NCBI GenBank assembly: GCA_017542305.1
Contig: JAFXXK010000010.1
Coordinates: 1 to 53,069 of the forward strand
Direction: 5' to 3'
Origin: a bacterium
GTDB taxonomy: Bacteria; Cyanobacteriota; Vampirovibrionia; Gastranaerophilales; Gastranaerophilaceae
Length of the DNA stretch: 53,069 bases
Part shown: positions 7,575 to 17,504 of the stretch, in pieces
Position numbering within the stretch: the stretch's first letter is position 1
Layout of the letters: each line of letters opens with the position of its first letter
Made by a program: the position numbers and the translations under genes
Notes under the pieces: generated by a model
Database searches by the model: none
The model's input: only the letters and a program-made list of their open reading frames with translations
Told to the model about the DNA's origin: nothing

Positions 7575-8444
7575 TTAACCTTTAACAGCGCCATCGTTTT
7601 CACCCGAAATAAAATACCTCTGCATAGCAAGAAAGAAAATCAAAATAGGGATAGTCGAAAGAATTGAACCTGCAGCAATAAAACGCCAGTTAGAACTGAA
7701 CATACCCTGCAAATTGTTTACTCCGACAGGTAATGTATACATGCTTTCTTTTGTTAATACGATGCTGGGCCATAAAAATTCGCCCCAAGAGCCTATGAAT
7801 GTAAATATTGCCAAAACCGCCAAAGACGGTTTTACCATAGGTAAAAGAACCTTCCAAAACAATTGCCATACATTACACCCGTCAACTATAGCGGCTTCTT
7901 CCATTTCTCTCGGTATACCCAAAAAAGCCTGACGCATAAGGAATATTCCGAAAGCCGATACCGCAAACGGCATAATTAAACCTATGAAACCCGCAAAATT
8001 ATTTACACTGTCAACGAGGTGAAGTTTCAATGTAATCAGATAAACAGGCAGCATTATTGCCTGAAACGGTATCATAATTGTCGCAAGTATTGAAAAGAAA
8101 GCTATTTTTTTACCTTTAAATTCCATTCTTGCCAAAGGATATCCGGCCATTGCAGATAAAATTAAATTTAGAAGAACTGTTCCGCCGGCAACGACCATAC
8201 TGTTTACAAAATATCCTATAAAATCAACCTTGTCCCAAACTCCGGTGTAGTTAGCCCAGGTAAAATCCTGCGGAATAATTGTCGGCGGATATGCAAAAAT
8301 ATTTTCACCGCTGCCTTTTAAAGATGTTGAAATAAGCCATATAAAAGGGAATATTGACAATAAAGATACAAAAATCAAAATTGCGTGTGTAGCAATTTTA
8401 TCTAATTTAAATATATTTTGTAAAAATCTTTTCGTCTTATTCAC
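7575..8444 (-). CDS. Carbohydrate ABC transporter permease, MalG/LacG type
   Basis: 289 residues, the usual size for a CUT1-family inner-membrane permease with six membrane spans. The ATPase-coupling EAA loop is clear: EEAAIVDGCNVWQLFWKVLL. The N-terminal span and SLKGSGENIFAYPPTIIP loop are typical of the G subunit. GTG start with AGGTGGT before it, 10 bp after the companion permease gene. With its partner it would form the channel for a sugar or sugar-derivative; the substrate cannot be read from permeases. No binding protein or ATPase is nearby. Confidence 0.92.
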   Translation of the reverse strand: MNKTKRFLQNIFKLDKIATHAILIFVSLLSIFPFIWLISTSLKGSGENIFAYPPTIIPQDFTWANYTGVWDKVDFIGYFVNSMVVAGGTVLLNLILSAMAGYPLARMEFKGKKIAFFSILATIMIPFQAIMLPVYLITLKLHLVDSVNNFAGFIGLIMPFAVSAFGIFLMRQAFLGIPREMEEAAIVDGCNVWQLFWKVLLPMVKPSLAVLAIFTFIGSWGEFLWPSIVLTKESMYTLPVGVNNLQGMFSSNWRFIAAGSILSTIPILIFFLAMQRYFISGENDGAVKG

Positions 8445-8454
8445 TTTTTACCAC

Positions 8455-9327
8455 CTACAAATCATATTTATTTCTTTCAAAGCAGAATATATTTATCAAA
8501 GAAAAAATCATAACAATTACAAGCAAAACTACCGCCATTGCCGAAGCATATCCTAAATCCAAATTCTCAAATGCTCTTTCATAAATATAATAAACAATTG
8601 TTTTACTTGAATTAAGAGGACCGCCTTTTGTCATGACATAAATTTCTGCAAATACTTTCATTGCTGAAATGGCACTTATTGTTGTTACAAGCGCTATTGT
8701 CGGCATAATATGCGGAATCGTAACGGTCAAATGTTTTCTCAAAAAACTTGCCCCGTCAATATCGCAAGCCTCATATAACTCCTGCGGAACACTCATTAAT
8801 GCTGCAAGATAAATTATCATGTAATATCCGATACCTTTCCAAATGGTTACTATAACAACCGATAGCAATGCCCATTTAGGGTCGGTCAGCCATCCTATCG
8901 GATTAAAACCGAGTTTTGTAACTATAAAATTCAAAATTCCCAGATCGGCATATAACCACTTAAAAGCAATTGCTGCAACAACTATTGAGACAATTACGGG
9001 AAGATAAATCAATATTTTGTATAAAGTTACTCCTCGAATCTTCTGATTAATTAAAATTGCAATAAACAGAGGGAATATTGCTAATATAGGAACGGCAATA
9101 AACAAATATAAAAACGTGTTCCACATTACTTTGTAAAATACGGGACTGTGAAAAAGCTTGATGTAATTGTTTAATCCTATTGCAGACGGAGCATAAATGC
9201 TTGAAGAATAATCAAAAAAACTCAGATATACTGTCTGAAAAAACGGGATAAAAAAGAATATCAACAGTATTACTGCGGCAGGCAGTAAAAACAAATACGG
9301 TACATATTTCCCATAATACTTAAACAT
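8455..9327 (-). CDS. Carbohydrate ABC transporter permease, MalF/LacF type
   Basis: 290 residues with six predicted spans and the EAA coupling loop YEACDIDGASFLRKHLTVTI. The start LLPAAVILLIFFFIPFFQTVYLS matches the first span of UgpA/LacF-type CUT1 permeases. It is transcribed just before the G-type permease, 10 bp apart, as a two-gene unit. Import would need a lipoprotein binding subunit and a shared MsmK/MalK-type ATPase, both absent from the window. Confidence 0.92.
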   Translation of the reverse strand: MFKYYGKYVPYLFLLPAAVILLIFFFIPFFQTVYLSFFDYSSSIYAPSAIGLNNYIKLFHSPVFYKVMWNTFLYLFIAVPILAIFPLFIAILINQKIRGVTLYKILIYLPVIVSIVVAAIAFKWLYADLGILNFIVTKLGFNPIGWLTDPKWALLSVVIVTIWKGIGYYMIIYLAALMSVPQELYEACDIDGASFLRKHLTVTIPHIMPTIALVTTISAISAMKVFAEIYVMTKGGPLNSSKTIVYYIYERAFENLDLGYASAMAVVLLVIVMIFSLINIFCFERNKYDL

Positions 9328-9380
9328 ATACCTATTCTAAACAATAAACAGATTTTTCGCAAGTTATGAACATAATTGCA

Positions 9381-9668
9381 TTATTCTTCTATTTCATAGT
9401 CGAAATCAATATCTTTTAACAATTGCCAAAGCGGAATTTTTAGCATTGATGCAACTAAAATTAAAGTGCTTAATTTTAAATTTACTAAACCGTTTTCTAT
9501 TCGGCTCCAAGTAGCAGTTGTTAAACCCCCTCTTTGATTGACAAACTTATTAAGAGATTTTTCTTGTTGCTCTCTTAAATTTTTGATTTTGTTCCCAAAA
9601 AGAATTTGATTATTTTTATTATGGTATTGCATATCTGTAATACTAGTGCTACAATTAAACAAAATCAT
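9381..9668 (-). CDS. XRE-family helix-turn-helix regulator
   Basis: 95 residues. The core FGNKIKNLREQQEKSLNKFV, then WSRIENGLVNLKLSTLILVASML, is a Cro/C1-type helix-turn-helix; LTTATWSRIENG is the recognition part. The first 12 residues are doubtful: an internal ATG at 9630-9632 (MQYHNK) would give an 83-residue protein, and neither start has a good ribosome binding site. It diverges from the coiled-coil protein gene with only 29 bp between them, and an inverted repeat lies in that gap, so it probably represses itself and perhaps its neighbour. Confidence 0.8.
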   Translation of the reverse strand: MILFNCSTSITDMQYHNKNNQILFGNKIKNLREQQEKSLNKFVNQRGGLTTATWSRIENGLVNLKLSTLILVASMLKIPLWQLLKDIDFDYEIEE

Positions 9669-9682
9669 TACACGTATGTAAT
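9667..9682. promoter_or_regulatory. Inverted repeat between XRE gene and its divergent neighbour
   Basis: ATTACA-CGTA-TGTAAT, two perfect 6-bp arms, covers the start of the XRE gene and the promoter area of both divergent genes. A second, looser pair, TGTA...TACA, lies just inside the XRE frame near 9641-9654. This is the expected place for an autoregulatory operator. Confidence 0.5.
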
Positions 9683-9697
9683 AATAGTGAGGTAATT

Positions 9698-10117
9698 TTG
9701 ATACTTATTCAATCTCGGTTATTGAAAAAAGAACTAAAAAATATTAATAGCACAGTTTCAGTGCTAAAAGATGCGCTAACTAATGATATAGGTGAAAGTG
9801 AATTTGAGAATATTATTGACAGTATAGATATTATTTTGGACAAGGCAGAAAATTCAAGGAAAGTTCTGAAAAATATTTCTGAGGATTTAGACGAATCCGG
9901 AGATTACACTCAAGTAAATTTATTATTAGACGAAATATATAGTCTGTTAAAAATATTAAAATATTCGCTCAAGGCAAAAAGATCATCGGTTAATTATGAG
10001 GATATTTTCAACTGTTTAAATGTTATATCAAAATATTCATCAAAGTTGTTAGAATATGGAACTCTGATAGCAAAACTGGAAGATACGGATAGGATTACTT
10101 CATTGTGGAGAGATTAA
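9698..10117 (+). CDS. Coiled-coil hypothetical protein
   Basis: 139 residues, helical throughout, with heptad-like Leu/Ile spacing ([40 protein letters not shown]). No Cys, signal peptide or membrane span. It starts at TTG 9698, justified by GTGAGG 6-7 nt upstream; no ATG is better placed. It diverges from the XRE regulator across 29 bp and its last 4 bp overlap the end of ruvB. It looks like a small two-gene regulatory module with the XRE protein, but its role is unknown. Confidence 0.65.
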   Translation: MILIQSRLLKKELKNINSTVSVLKDALTNDIGESEFENIIDSIDIILDKAENSRKVLKNISEDLDESGDYTQVNLLLDEIYSLLKILKYSLKAKRSSVNYEDIFNCLNVISKYSSKLLEYGTLIAKLEDTDRITSLWRD

Positions 10118-11187
10118 AACAAACTTCCCTGAAATGATATATTTTTACCTTTAATTCCCAAATGTTCCAACGCATAAGGGGTAATCATTCTGCCTCTCGG
10201 AGTACGCTGCAGCAAGCCTGCCTGCAATAAATACGGTTCACATACGTCTTCCAATGTTCTTACATCTTCCCCTAATGCAGCTGCCAAGGTTTCTATTCCG
10301 ACAGGTCCTCCGTTAAATTTTTCGATAATTAACATTAAGAGATTTCTGTCGGTGGTATCTAATCCGCAGTTATCAATTTTCAACGTATCGAGCGCATCAT
10401 TTGAAATATCTTTTGTGATTTTGCCGTCAGCCTTAACTAACGCAAAATCCGCAACACGTTTTACAAGTCTGTTTGCAATACGGGGAGTACCTCTTGAGCG
10501 GCGGGCGATAGCGTGAGCTCCGCCATTATCAATTTCCACATTCAGAATTCCTGCGGTACGTTTTACGACTTGAGATAATTCATCTTCCGAATAAAATTCA
10601 AGACGATGAATTATTCCGAATCTGTCCCTTAACGGTCCTGATAATGCTCCGGCTTTTGTAGTTGCACCGATAAGCGTAAATTTTGGAAGCGGCAGACGCA
10701 AAGTCTTTACAGACTGCACTTTTCCTGTTGTCATATCAAGGTAGAAATCTTCCATTGCCGGGTACAAAATTTCTTCCGCAATTTTATTCAGACGATGAAT
10801 TTCATCTATGAATAAAACTTCTCCGCCCTTTAAGGACATTAAAATTCCTATAATATCTCTTGGACGTTCAAGAGCCGGTGCTGAAGTTATCTTTATTTCA
10901 ACCCCCATTTGTTCCGCAATAACCCCCGCCAGAGTAGTTTTTCCCAATCCGGGCGGTCCGTAAAACAGTAAATGATCAAGAGGTTGTTCTCTTTTTTTTG
11001 CTGCGGCTATAGTTATTTTGAGAGTTTCTTTTAAAGCTGATTGACCTATGTATGAATCAAAACTCTTTGGACGGATAGAGTTTTCAAAATTCCTGTCACT
11101 TTCGATGGTTTCAGGTCTTACAATATCGCTTTTGGCATTTATATCAACTTTTTTAAAATTATTTGCTTCGTCTGTGATAATACTCAT
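10114..11187 (-). CDS. ruvB: Holliday junction branch migration helicase RuvB
   Basis: 357 residues. AAA+ motor of RuvAB: it pumps DNA through the RuvA-held junction in recombination repair. Walker [10 protein letters not shown] at residues 77-85, Walker [12 protein letters not shown], sensor [19 protein letters not shown] with the arginine-finger region, and a C-terminal winged helix ([15 protein letters not shown]). It has about 40 residues before the usual [11 protein letters not shown] start, slightly longer than most. ruvA and ruvC are not adjacent. The tail ends [10 protein letters not shown]. Confidence 0.97.
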   Translation of the reverse strand: MSIITDEANNFKKVDINAKSDIVRPETIESDRNFENSIRPKSFDSYIGQSALKETLKITIAAAKKREQPLDHLLFYGPPGLGKTTLAGVIAEQMGVEIKITSAPALERPRDIIGILMSLKGGEVLFIDEIHRLNKIAEEILYPAMEDFYLDMTTGKVQSVKTLRLPLPKFTLIGATTKAGALSGPLRDRFGIIHRLEFYSEDELSQVVKRTAGILNVEIDNGGAHAIARRSRGTPRIANRLVKRVADFALVKADGKITKDISNDALDTLKIDNCGLDTTDRNLLMLIIEKFNGGPVGIETLAAALGEDVRTLEDVCEPYLLQAGLLQRTPRGRMITPYALEHLGIKGKNISFQGSLF

Positions 11188-11249
11188 AATTTTATGTTAC
11201 CATATAATCAGGTAATTTAACAACTATTTAATTTAAATAAGGAGCGAAG

Positions 11250-12422
11250 ATGAGAGTATCAGAAAGATTAGAAAAAATTCCACCGTATTTGTTTGCGGAA
11301 ATCGACAAAAAAATATCTCAGGCAAAAGCCAAAGGTATTGATATTATAAGTTTGAGCATAGGAGATCCCGATACCCCGACATTGGCTCCTGTTGTTGAGG
11401 AAATGCATAAGGCAATTGATGATCCTGCAAACCACGATTATCCGCCATACAACGGTACTGCATTGTTCCGAAATGCTGCAGCCTGCTGGATGGAGGACCG
11501 GTTTGGAGTGGAACTTGACCCTGATACGGAGATACTTGCAAATATCGGTTCAAAAGAAGCTATTGCGCATATCTTTTTTGCATTTGTAGATAAAGGTGAT
11601 TATACTCTTGTGCCTGATCCGGGATATCCGGTTTATCATAATGCTACAGTATTTGCAGGCGGGACACCTTATGCGATGCCTTTATTGGAAGAAAATAATT
11701 ATCTTCCTGATTTTGAAAAAATTCCGGAAGAAGTTGCCCAAAAATCTAAACTTATGTTCCTGAATTATCCGAACAATCCGACCGGTGCAGTTGCGGATTT
11801 GGATTTCTGGAAAAAGGCAGTTGATTTTTGTAAGAAATACGATATTTTACTATGCTCGGATATGGCATATTCCGAGATGACATACGACGGATACAAAGCT
11901 CCGTCTGTTCTTCAGGTAGAAGGCGGAAAAGATGTTGCCATAGAATTTTACTCTCATTCAAAATCCTACAATATGACAGGCTGGCGTGTCGGTTTTGTAT
12001 GCGGTAACGAAAAAGCAGTCAAGGCTCTCGGAACAATAAAAAACAATATTGACAGCGGAACATTCAAGGCTATTCAGCAGGCAGCTACGGCAGCTTTTTC
12101 AATAGACCAGTCCTATATTGATAACTTAAACAAAATGTATCAGGAACGTCGTGACGTGATGGAACAGGGTTTGAGAGAATTAGGCTGGAACGTAAAACCT
12201 TCAAAAGCTACTTTCTATATTTGGATACCTACCCCAAAAGGAATTAGCAGTGAGGCTTTTGCTACGGAATTACTTGAGAAAGCCCACATTGTTGTTCCTC
12301 CGGGAATCGGGTACGGAAAGTGTGGAGAAGGTTATGTCCGTTTGGCTCTTACCAAAGATGTTGATACCATCAGAAAAGCTTTAAAAAGAATACAAGAAGC
12401 CGGAATTCGTTATTCAAAATAA
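11250..12422 (+). CDS. dapL: LL-diaminopimelate aminotransferase
   Basis: 390 residues, class I/II PLP aminotransferase fold. The PLP lysine lies in SHSKSYNMTGWRVGF near residue 238; NYPNNPTGA and SIGDPDTPT are the other cofactor/substrate motifs. DapL converts tetrahydrodipicolinate directly to LL-diaminopimelate, the shortcut route found in cyanobacteria, plants and chlamydiae; this fits the dapA gene at 36352. Start ATG with AAGGAG spaced 6 nt. A different aminotransferase of the same family cannot be excluded by sequence alone, but the match is good. Confidence 0.85.
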   Translation: MRVSERLEKIPPYLFAEIDKKISQAKAKGIDIISLSIGDPDTPTLAPVVEEMHKAIDDPANHDYPPYNGTALFRNAAACWMEDRFGVELDPDTEILANIGSKEAIAHIFFAFVDKGDYTLVPDPGYPVYHNATVFAGGTPYAMPLLEENNYLPDFEKIPEEVAQKSKLMFLNYPNNPTGAVADLDFWKKAVDFCKKYDILLCSDMAYSEMTYDGYKAPSVLQVEGGKDVAIEFYSHSKSYNMTGWRVGFVCGNEKAVKALGTIKNNIDSGTFKAIQQAATAAFSIDQSYIDNLNKMYQERRDVMEQGLRELGWNVKPSKATFYIWIPTPKGISSEAFATELLEKAHIVVPPGIGYGKCGEGYVRLALTKDVDTIRKALKRIQEAGIRYSK

Positions 12423-12476
12423 TCCGATAACAGATTATTACTAACTGTTAAGAAAGTATATAAATATTATTAATTA

Positions 12477-12485
12477 TGGTATAAT
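12477..12485 (+). promoter_or_regulatory. Extended -10 promoter, leaderless start
   Basis: TGG TATAAT at 12477-12485; the predicted transcription start is the A of the ATG at 12492. No ribosome binding site and no clear -35, which is usual for extended -10 promoters. Confidence 0.55.
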
Positions 12486-12491
12486 TTTAAT

Positions 12492-15400
12492 ATGGAATGT
12501 CCAAAGTGTGGTTTAGAAATTGATGACAGAGCGACGATATGCCCGAATTGTAAAAAGGTATTGAAAATCGTTTGTCCGAAATGTAAAACCATTAACAAAA
12601 CAAATACATGTAAAAGATGCGGTTATGTTATCCTCACTAAATGTCACAAGTGCGGAAAAGTTAACTTGACTGAATTTGGGCAATGTAAAAAGTGTAAATA
12701 TGACCTTGAAAAAAGTGTCATAATGAATGAGTCAAATACCGACCAGTTTGCATGCCTTATTATAACGTTCCCTGTTATGGGTGAAATTGCCCAGATTCTC
12801 GGCAGTGCAAAACTTGTAAATAAGTTTAAAGATAATATCGACAGGATTATACTTTCTCATGCTAACGAGGCAGGTGTCCGACGTCAGCATATTGATAAGA
12901 ACATAGTCATTCGTTTCGGAAAAGACTATTCGTTCAAGGCTTCCGCAAGAAAAGCCATAAAAACTGCCATTGCGATATTAACGGATATTACAAAAATGAA
13001 TTACAGACTGACTAATAAGAAAAATACAACCGTCAGATGTAATATGTTTTTAATGCTGCGTTCAATAGATGATAACCCGTATGATTTTGATTCGGGGTTT
13101 AGCGTTAATATGGTTAACAGACAGACCGAAACAAAAGAAGAACGTTTGATGGGTACATTCCAGCTAATTGCCGATAATTTTATTGAAGAAGCAATCGGAA
13201 AAGATTATGCGTTTGATCCGTTAAGTTCAATTTCAATTAATGGAGAGATGAGAACTTTTTACCAGATTGACGTTAGTAAAGAAATTGTTATTAATTACCA
13301 CGAACTTGATGAAGCAGAACAGGAGCTTGAAGTTCCGAACTTCGTCCAGAATATGCTTGTTGAGCAGGATAAGCTTGATGGTGCGGCATTAAGTAAAATG
13401 GAAAAACGCAATGATCCCGATGAAATTTATGATATTGAAACAATTAATTTCAGCGAAATTCAGTGCGAATTTATCAGAACAGAAAATATTGATGTTTTTT
13501 ATCATGTTGCAAATAAGCTGCAGACGGTCAAAAAAGGTATTCTGGCAATTAAAACGGATCCGTTATATGTTCCGTATTCCGTAAAACTTTTGGCTGCAAT
13601 AAGCGATTTGAATATTTATTCAAATATAATTACCGTAACTTGTTATGATGAAATGAAATATTCCCCGTATTCTTTCTTCAGAAATCTTGTTGCGGCAATA
13701 TTTGAATATACAGTTTCCCAAAAATTATTCAATAATAATGATTTTTCTATGTTCGCTTCTATTGACAGAACAGGCATGATAAGAGATTTGATAACGTTTA
13801 AGCAGCGCGGAGATAATCCTCAGGATACAAGATACACATACTTTGATATATTCCTGACGCTTTTACAGGCTATTCCAAACACACTTATTTTCATTGAGAA
13901 TTTTGACAAAATTGATGAAAGTTCTTATGATGTTCTGCAATATCTGTTCAAGACATTCGAAAAGCTCGATATAAGCTATTTAGTACAGTACAGTAAAGAT
14001 TTCGGTTTGCATAAAGATATGCACTTCCTGCTGACAAAACCGTATTATACCGAAATTACTCTTAAGCCGACTCCGTTTGAAAAAATGGTTGAAGAAAACA
14101 AGAGTTATTACAAAAAAATCATGGATAGTTTTTACTTCCAAAGAATTGCAAAATATTCGTTCGGCAGTATTCTGTTTTTGGATATTGCTATCCAGTACCT
14201 TATCGAAAGTGGTGTTTTCGAGGCAACGGAAGAAGAAATTCGTCTTGCTACTCCCAAAACGCTTATTATTCCGTCAAGTTTAAATAAACTGATTAAGAGA
14301 AGATTAGACTTGCTTAAAGATTATCCTGAAGCCATAAAATTCCTTGCTACTGTTATTCTTTTGGGTACAAGGATTGATGATAATACAATTAAGAGTCTTG
14401 AATTTAATAACCTTGGGGATATTATAGAAAAACTTACCGAAATGGGTTACATATATTATTATAATAATTGCATGTACTTCCCGAATTACAATATCCTTAG
14501 AGAAAATATTCTGAAAGTTCTGGATCAGACCGTATTAAAAGAAATTGCGGATTTATTATTTGAGAAAGTATTTGCTGACAATATGCCATGTCCTGAAAAA
14601 GCATACTTATACGGCTTGTTACAGGATTACAAATCCGAATTTAACGAATGGGAAAAATTAGCCAAGATTAACCTTTCATTGGGTGATTTTAATGCTTATC
14701 TGCATTGTGCCGATAAGATTTTGGAACTTCTTGATATGAACAAGGATGAAGAGGCTCAGGAAGACATTGATAATTATAAACTTGAGCTTTATGAAAATAT
14801 TGCCCAAAATATGTTTGATTTCGTTCCGGATAAAACTTTCGAAATTGCTGAAAGAACATTGCAGCAACTTGAAAAGACGACCGATGTCGAAAAAATTATT
14901 AATCTGTGCAACAAGTTAATTCAAAGCTGTATGCAGTCTGGTCATTATACGCATGCACTTGAGTTAACGCATAAGGTATTATCTCTGCTCCCGAATTGCT
15001 CAATAGACCCGAATGCAACTAACTTTAATAAATATTTCTTCTTGATGACTATTGTCCATGTCGAAATACTGTTTAATATTGGGGCTTGGGAAGATTGCGT
15101 TGATTTAGGCTATAATATATTGAACGTTATGAATCAGGGTAATTTGGAGATAATGCGTCCTGATTATATGTCAACCGATCAGTTCGAAAGAATTGTAATA
15201 GATACTATCGGGTATATTGCTTTGGCAAATGTCCTTCAGCTGAAAGGTAATGTTAAAGAATTTCTGAATATTGTTCGTTCTGATTTTACGCATATTCCGA
15301 AAGGTTATGATGCTTTTGTCGCATTGGAATCAATGTTGTTTGGGCAGCAGCCGGTGTATGATCAATCACTTGTTACGGATGATAATAAATTCTCGGCAAT

Positions 15401-16025
15401 TATATATCATATTTTGGAAGCATTTATCAGATGCAGACATGATTATCAAGTATTCGCAGAAGAAATTTATGAAGCAAAAATTCTTGCAAAACATTATCAT
15501 CTTTCTCAATTAGAATTATTTACCGATTTGATGATAGGGTATTCTTATCTAAAACTTTGTTCATTCAGAAAAGCTGCCTCAATTATTTACCAGATTATAA
15601 AAACTGCCAATGAAAATGGGCTGGAAAATCTGTTATATATTGCTTGGTATGTAATGAGTGAGCTAAATATGGCTCAGGGTAAATATATTGTAACAAAGGG
15701 TATTGTAAATAATTCTCTGATACAACTCGAAAAAGAAGAACGCTCTAATGAATACTTGTTAATGTTATTCAAATATAATATGTATAAAGTATTGAGATTT
15801 AAGAACGATATGGAAAATGCCGAAATATGTCTTGCTCAAGCAAAATATATTGCAAATAAATATGGAATCGTGTTTGAGTTTGATACAAATCCGGATCACT
15901 TTATACCAATGGTTGACCCTGATGAAGATATGGACGGTGCTGCTTTTAAAACCTCATCCATAGACGCTCTTGATAACGGCGGTAATAGTGATAATGAAGA
16001 AAACGAAACCGATAACCAGAATTAA
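12492..16025 (+). CDS. Large zinc-ribbon / cyclase-like / ATPase-like / TPR-like protein
   Basis: 1177 residues. Residues 1-75 hold zinc-ribbon CxxC pairs (CPKCGLEIDDRATICPNCKK, CPKCKTINKTNTCKRCG, CHKCGK...CKKCK). About 83-250 resembles a degenerate nucleotide-cyclase homology domain in position and pattern. About 330-560 resembles a STAND-type NTPase, with a Walker B-like NTLIFIENFDKID but no GxxxxGK[ST] P-loop. The rest is helical, TPR-like (NEWEKLAKINLSLGDFNAYL...). The tail is acidic and Asn-rich. It is probably a signalling scaffold whose enzymatic parts have decayed. The mRNA looks leaderless. glgA follows 33 bp downstream. The domain assignments are inference. Confidence 0.65.
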   Translation: MECPKCGLEIDDRATICPNCKKVLKIVCPKCKTINKTNTCKRCGYVILTKCHKCGKVNLTEFGQCKKCKYDLEKSVIMNESNTDQFACLIITFPVMGEIAQILGSAKLVNKFKDNIDRIILSHANEAGVRRQHIDKNIVIRFGKDYSFKASARKAIKTAIAILTDITKMNYRLTNKKNTTVRCNMFLMLRSIDDNPYDFDSGFSVNMVNRQTETKEERLMGTFQLIADNFIEEAIGKDYAFDPLSSISINGEMRTFYQIDVSKEIVINYHELDEAEQELEVPNFVQNMLVEQDKLDGAALSKMEKRNDPDEIYDIETINFSEIQCEFIRTENIDVFYHVANKLQTVKKGILAIKTDPLYVPYSVKLLAAISDLNIYSNIITVTCYDEMKYSPYSFFRNLVAAIFEYTVSQKLFNNNDFSMFASIDRTGMIRDLITFKQRGDNPQDTRYTYFDIFLTLLQAIPNTLIFIENFDKIDESSYDVLQYLFKTFEKLDISYLVQYSKDFGLHKDMHFLLTKPYYTEITLKPTPFEKMVEENKSYYKKIMDSFYFQRIAKYSFGSILFLDIAIQYLIESGVFEATEEEIRLATPKTLIIPSSLNKLIKRRLDLLKDYPEAIKFLATVILLGTRIDDNTIKSLEFNNLGDIIEKLTEMGYIYYYNNCMYFPNYNILRENILKVLDQTVLKEIADLLFEKVFADNMPCPEKAYLYGLLQDYKSEFNEWEKLAKINLSLGDFNAYLHCADKILELLDMNKDEEAQEDIDNYKLELYENIAQNMFDFVPDKTFEIAERTLQQLEKTTDVEKIINLCNKLIQSCMQSGHYTHALELTHKVLSLLPNCSIDPNATNFNKYFFLMTIVHVEILFNIGAWEDCVDLGYNILNVMNQGNLEIMRPDYMSTDQFERIVIDTIGYIALANVLQLKGNVKEFLNIVRSDFTHIPKGYDAFVALESMLFGQQPVYDQSLVTDDNKFSAIIYHILEAFIRCRHDYQVFAEEIYEAKILAKHYHLSQLELFTDLMIGYSYLKLCSFRKAASIIYQIIKTANENGLENLLYIAWYVMSELNMAQGKYIVTKGIVNNSLIQLEKEERSNEYLLMLFKYNMYKVLRFKNDMENAEICLAQAKYIANKYGIVFEFDTNPDHFIPMVDPDEDMDGAAFKTSSIDALDNGGNSDNEENETDNQN

Positions 16026-16058
16026 AATAACCAAATTAAATAAGAAAAGGAGTAATTT

Positions 16059-17504
16059 ATGAAAGTTCTTTTTGCCTCTGCGGAAGTCGCACCATTCTCA
16101 AAAGCCGGCGGATTAGCGGACGTTGTCGGAAGTTTACCTAAATATTTGGAGAAAAAAGCGGAAATAGCTATTTTCACCCCATTGCATGGTTGTATTGATG
16201 TTGATAAATGGGGTATAAAAGAACTTGAAAATTCGGAAATGTGGCTGACCTTCGGTAATCAGGGTCATAAATTCAGGTTATTCATGTGCAAATTGCCGGG
16301 AACGGATATTAACGTGTTCTTTGTTCACAATGATTGGTATTTTACCTGTTTTAAAGAGGTTTACCCGAAATGGCTCGATACGAGATATGAACACGAAAGG
16401 TATATTGCTTTTTCTTTAGCGGTTATGGAATATGCAAAACTGCTGAATTTTAGGGCGGATATTATTCATGCTAATGACTGGCATACTGCAATGATTCCTA
16501 TATATTTACACAGTAATTACAGATATGACGAATATTGGCAGCATACAAAAACAGTCTTTGAAATTCATAATCTGGCATATCAGGGAGTATGGTTTGAAGA
16601 TGTTCTCGATTTTGCAAATATGAGAAAGGACATTGTATATAACGAATGGTGCGTAGAGCATTATGGCAAAGTAAACTGGATGAAAGGTGCAATAAACTAT
16701 TCAGACAGAGTTGTTGCCGTATCTCCGACTTATGCAAGAGAAATTCTGACGGGCGAGTATGGTGAAGGTATGGATTATACCCTCAGAGGGGCTCAGTATA
16801 AATTAAGAGGTATCTTAAACGGTATTGATTATGACACGTTTAACCCTAAAAAGGATAAAACCCTCTTTAAGAATTACGACGTAAAGACCTTAAAGAATAA
16901 AGAAGAGAATAAAAAAGCTCTGTGTGAAAAGTTCGGTTTGAAGTATAATCCTGACAGACCGCTTATATCCTGTATAACAAGATTGGTTTCTCAAAAAGGC
17001 ATTGATTTAATTCGGGATTCGGAGTATGCAATGCAGGATACAAATGCGGATTATATTTTCTTAGGCAGCGGGAATAAGGATTATGAAAATCTTCTTATAT
17101 GGCTTTCAAATAATACGTCAAATATCAGGGCATATATTGGTTATAACGGAGAATTGGCTAATCAGATATATGCGGCAAGCGATTTCTATCTGATGCCGTC
17201 AAAATTTGAACCTTGCGGATTAAGCCAGCTGATAGCTATGAGATATGGTGCATTGCCGATAGTCAGAGCTACTGGAGGTTTGGAAGATACCGTAACCGGA
17301 TACCCGCTTAATGACAGTACAGGATTTAAGTTCTGGACGTATAATGGCTTCGATATGATGCAGGCTGTTAATTGTGCTATTGAGGTGTATAAAGATAAAT
17401 ATACGTTCAATGCTATGCGACAAACCGCTATGGAAAAAGATTTTTCATGGAAAAAGAGCAGCGAAGCATATCTGCAAATGTATAAAGAATTGGTAAATAA
17501 ATAA
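16059..17504 (+). CDS. glgA: Glycogen synthase (ADP-glucose type)
   Basis: 481 residues, normal length. GT5-family motifs: the N-terminal KxGGL at K15 (FSKAGGLADVVGSLPK), HANDWHTAM, and the C-terminal KFEPCGLSQLIAMRYG with the catalytic Glu, followed by GGLEDTV. It transfers glucose from ADP-glucose to the growing alpha-1,4-glucan. AAAGGAG ribosome binding site. No glgB or glgC is adjacent, so storage genes are dispersed. The next small membrane protein gene overlaps its stop by 1 base, indicating translational coupling. Confidence 0.96.
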   Translation: MKVLFASAEVAPFSKAGGLADVVGSLPKYLEKKAEIAIFTPLHGCIDVDKWGIKELENSEMWLTFGNQGHKFRLFMCKLPGTDINVFFVHNDWYFTCFKEVYPKWLDTRYEHERYIAFSLAVMEYAKLLNFRADIIHANDWHTAMIPIYLHSNYRYDEYWQHTKTVFEIHNLAYQGVWFEDVLDFANMRKDIVYNEWCVEHYGKVNWMKGAINYSDRVVAVSPTYAREILTGEYGEGMDYTLRGAQYKLRGILNGIDYDTFNPKKDKTLFKNYDVKTLKNKEENKKALCEKFGLKYNPDRPLISCITRLVSQKGIDLIRDSEYAMQDTNADYIFLGSGNKDYENLLIWLSNNTSNIRAYIGYNGELANQIYAASDFYLMPSKFEPCGLSQLIAMRYGALPIVRATGGLEDTVTGYPLNDSTGFKFWTYNGFDMMQAVNCAIEVYKDKYTFNAMRQTAMEKDFSWKKSSEAYLQMYKELVNK

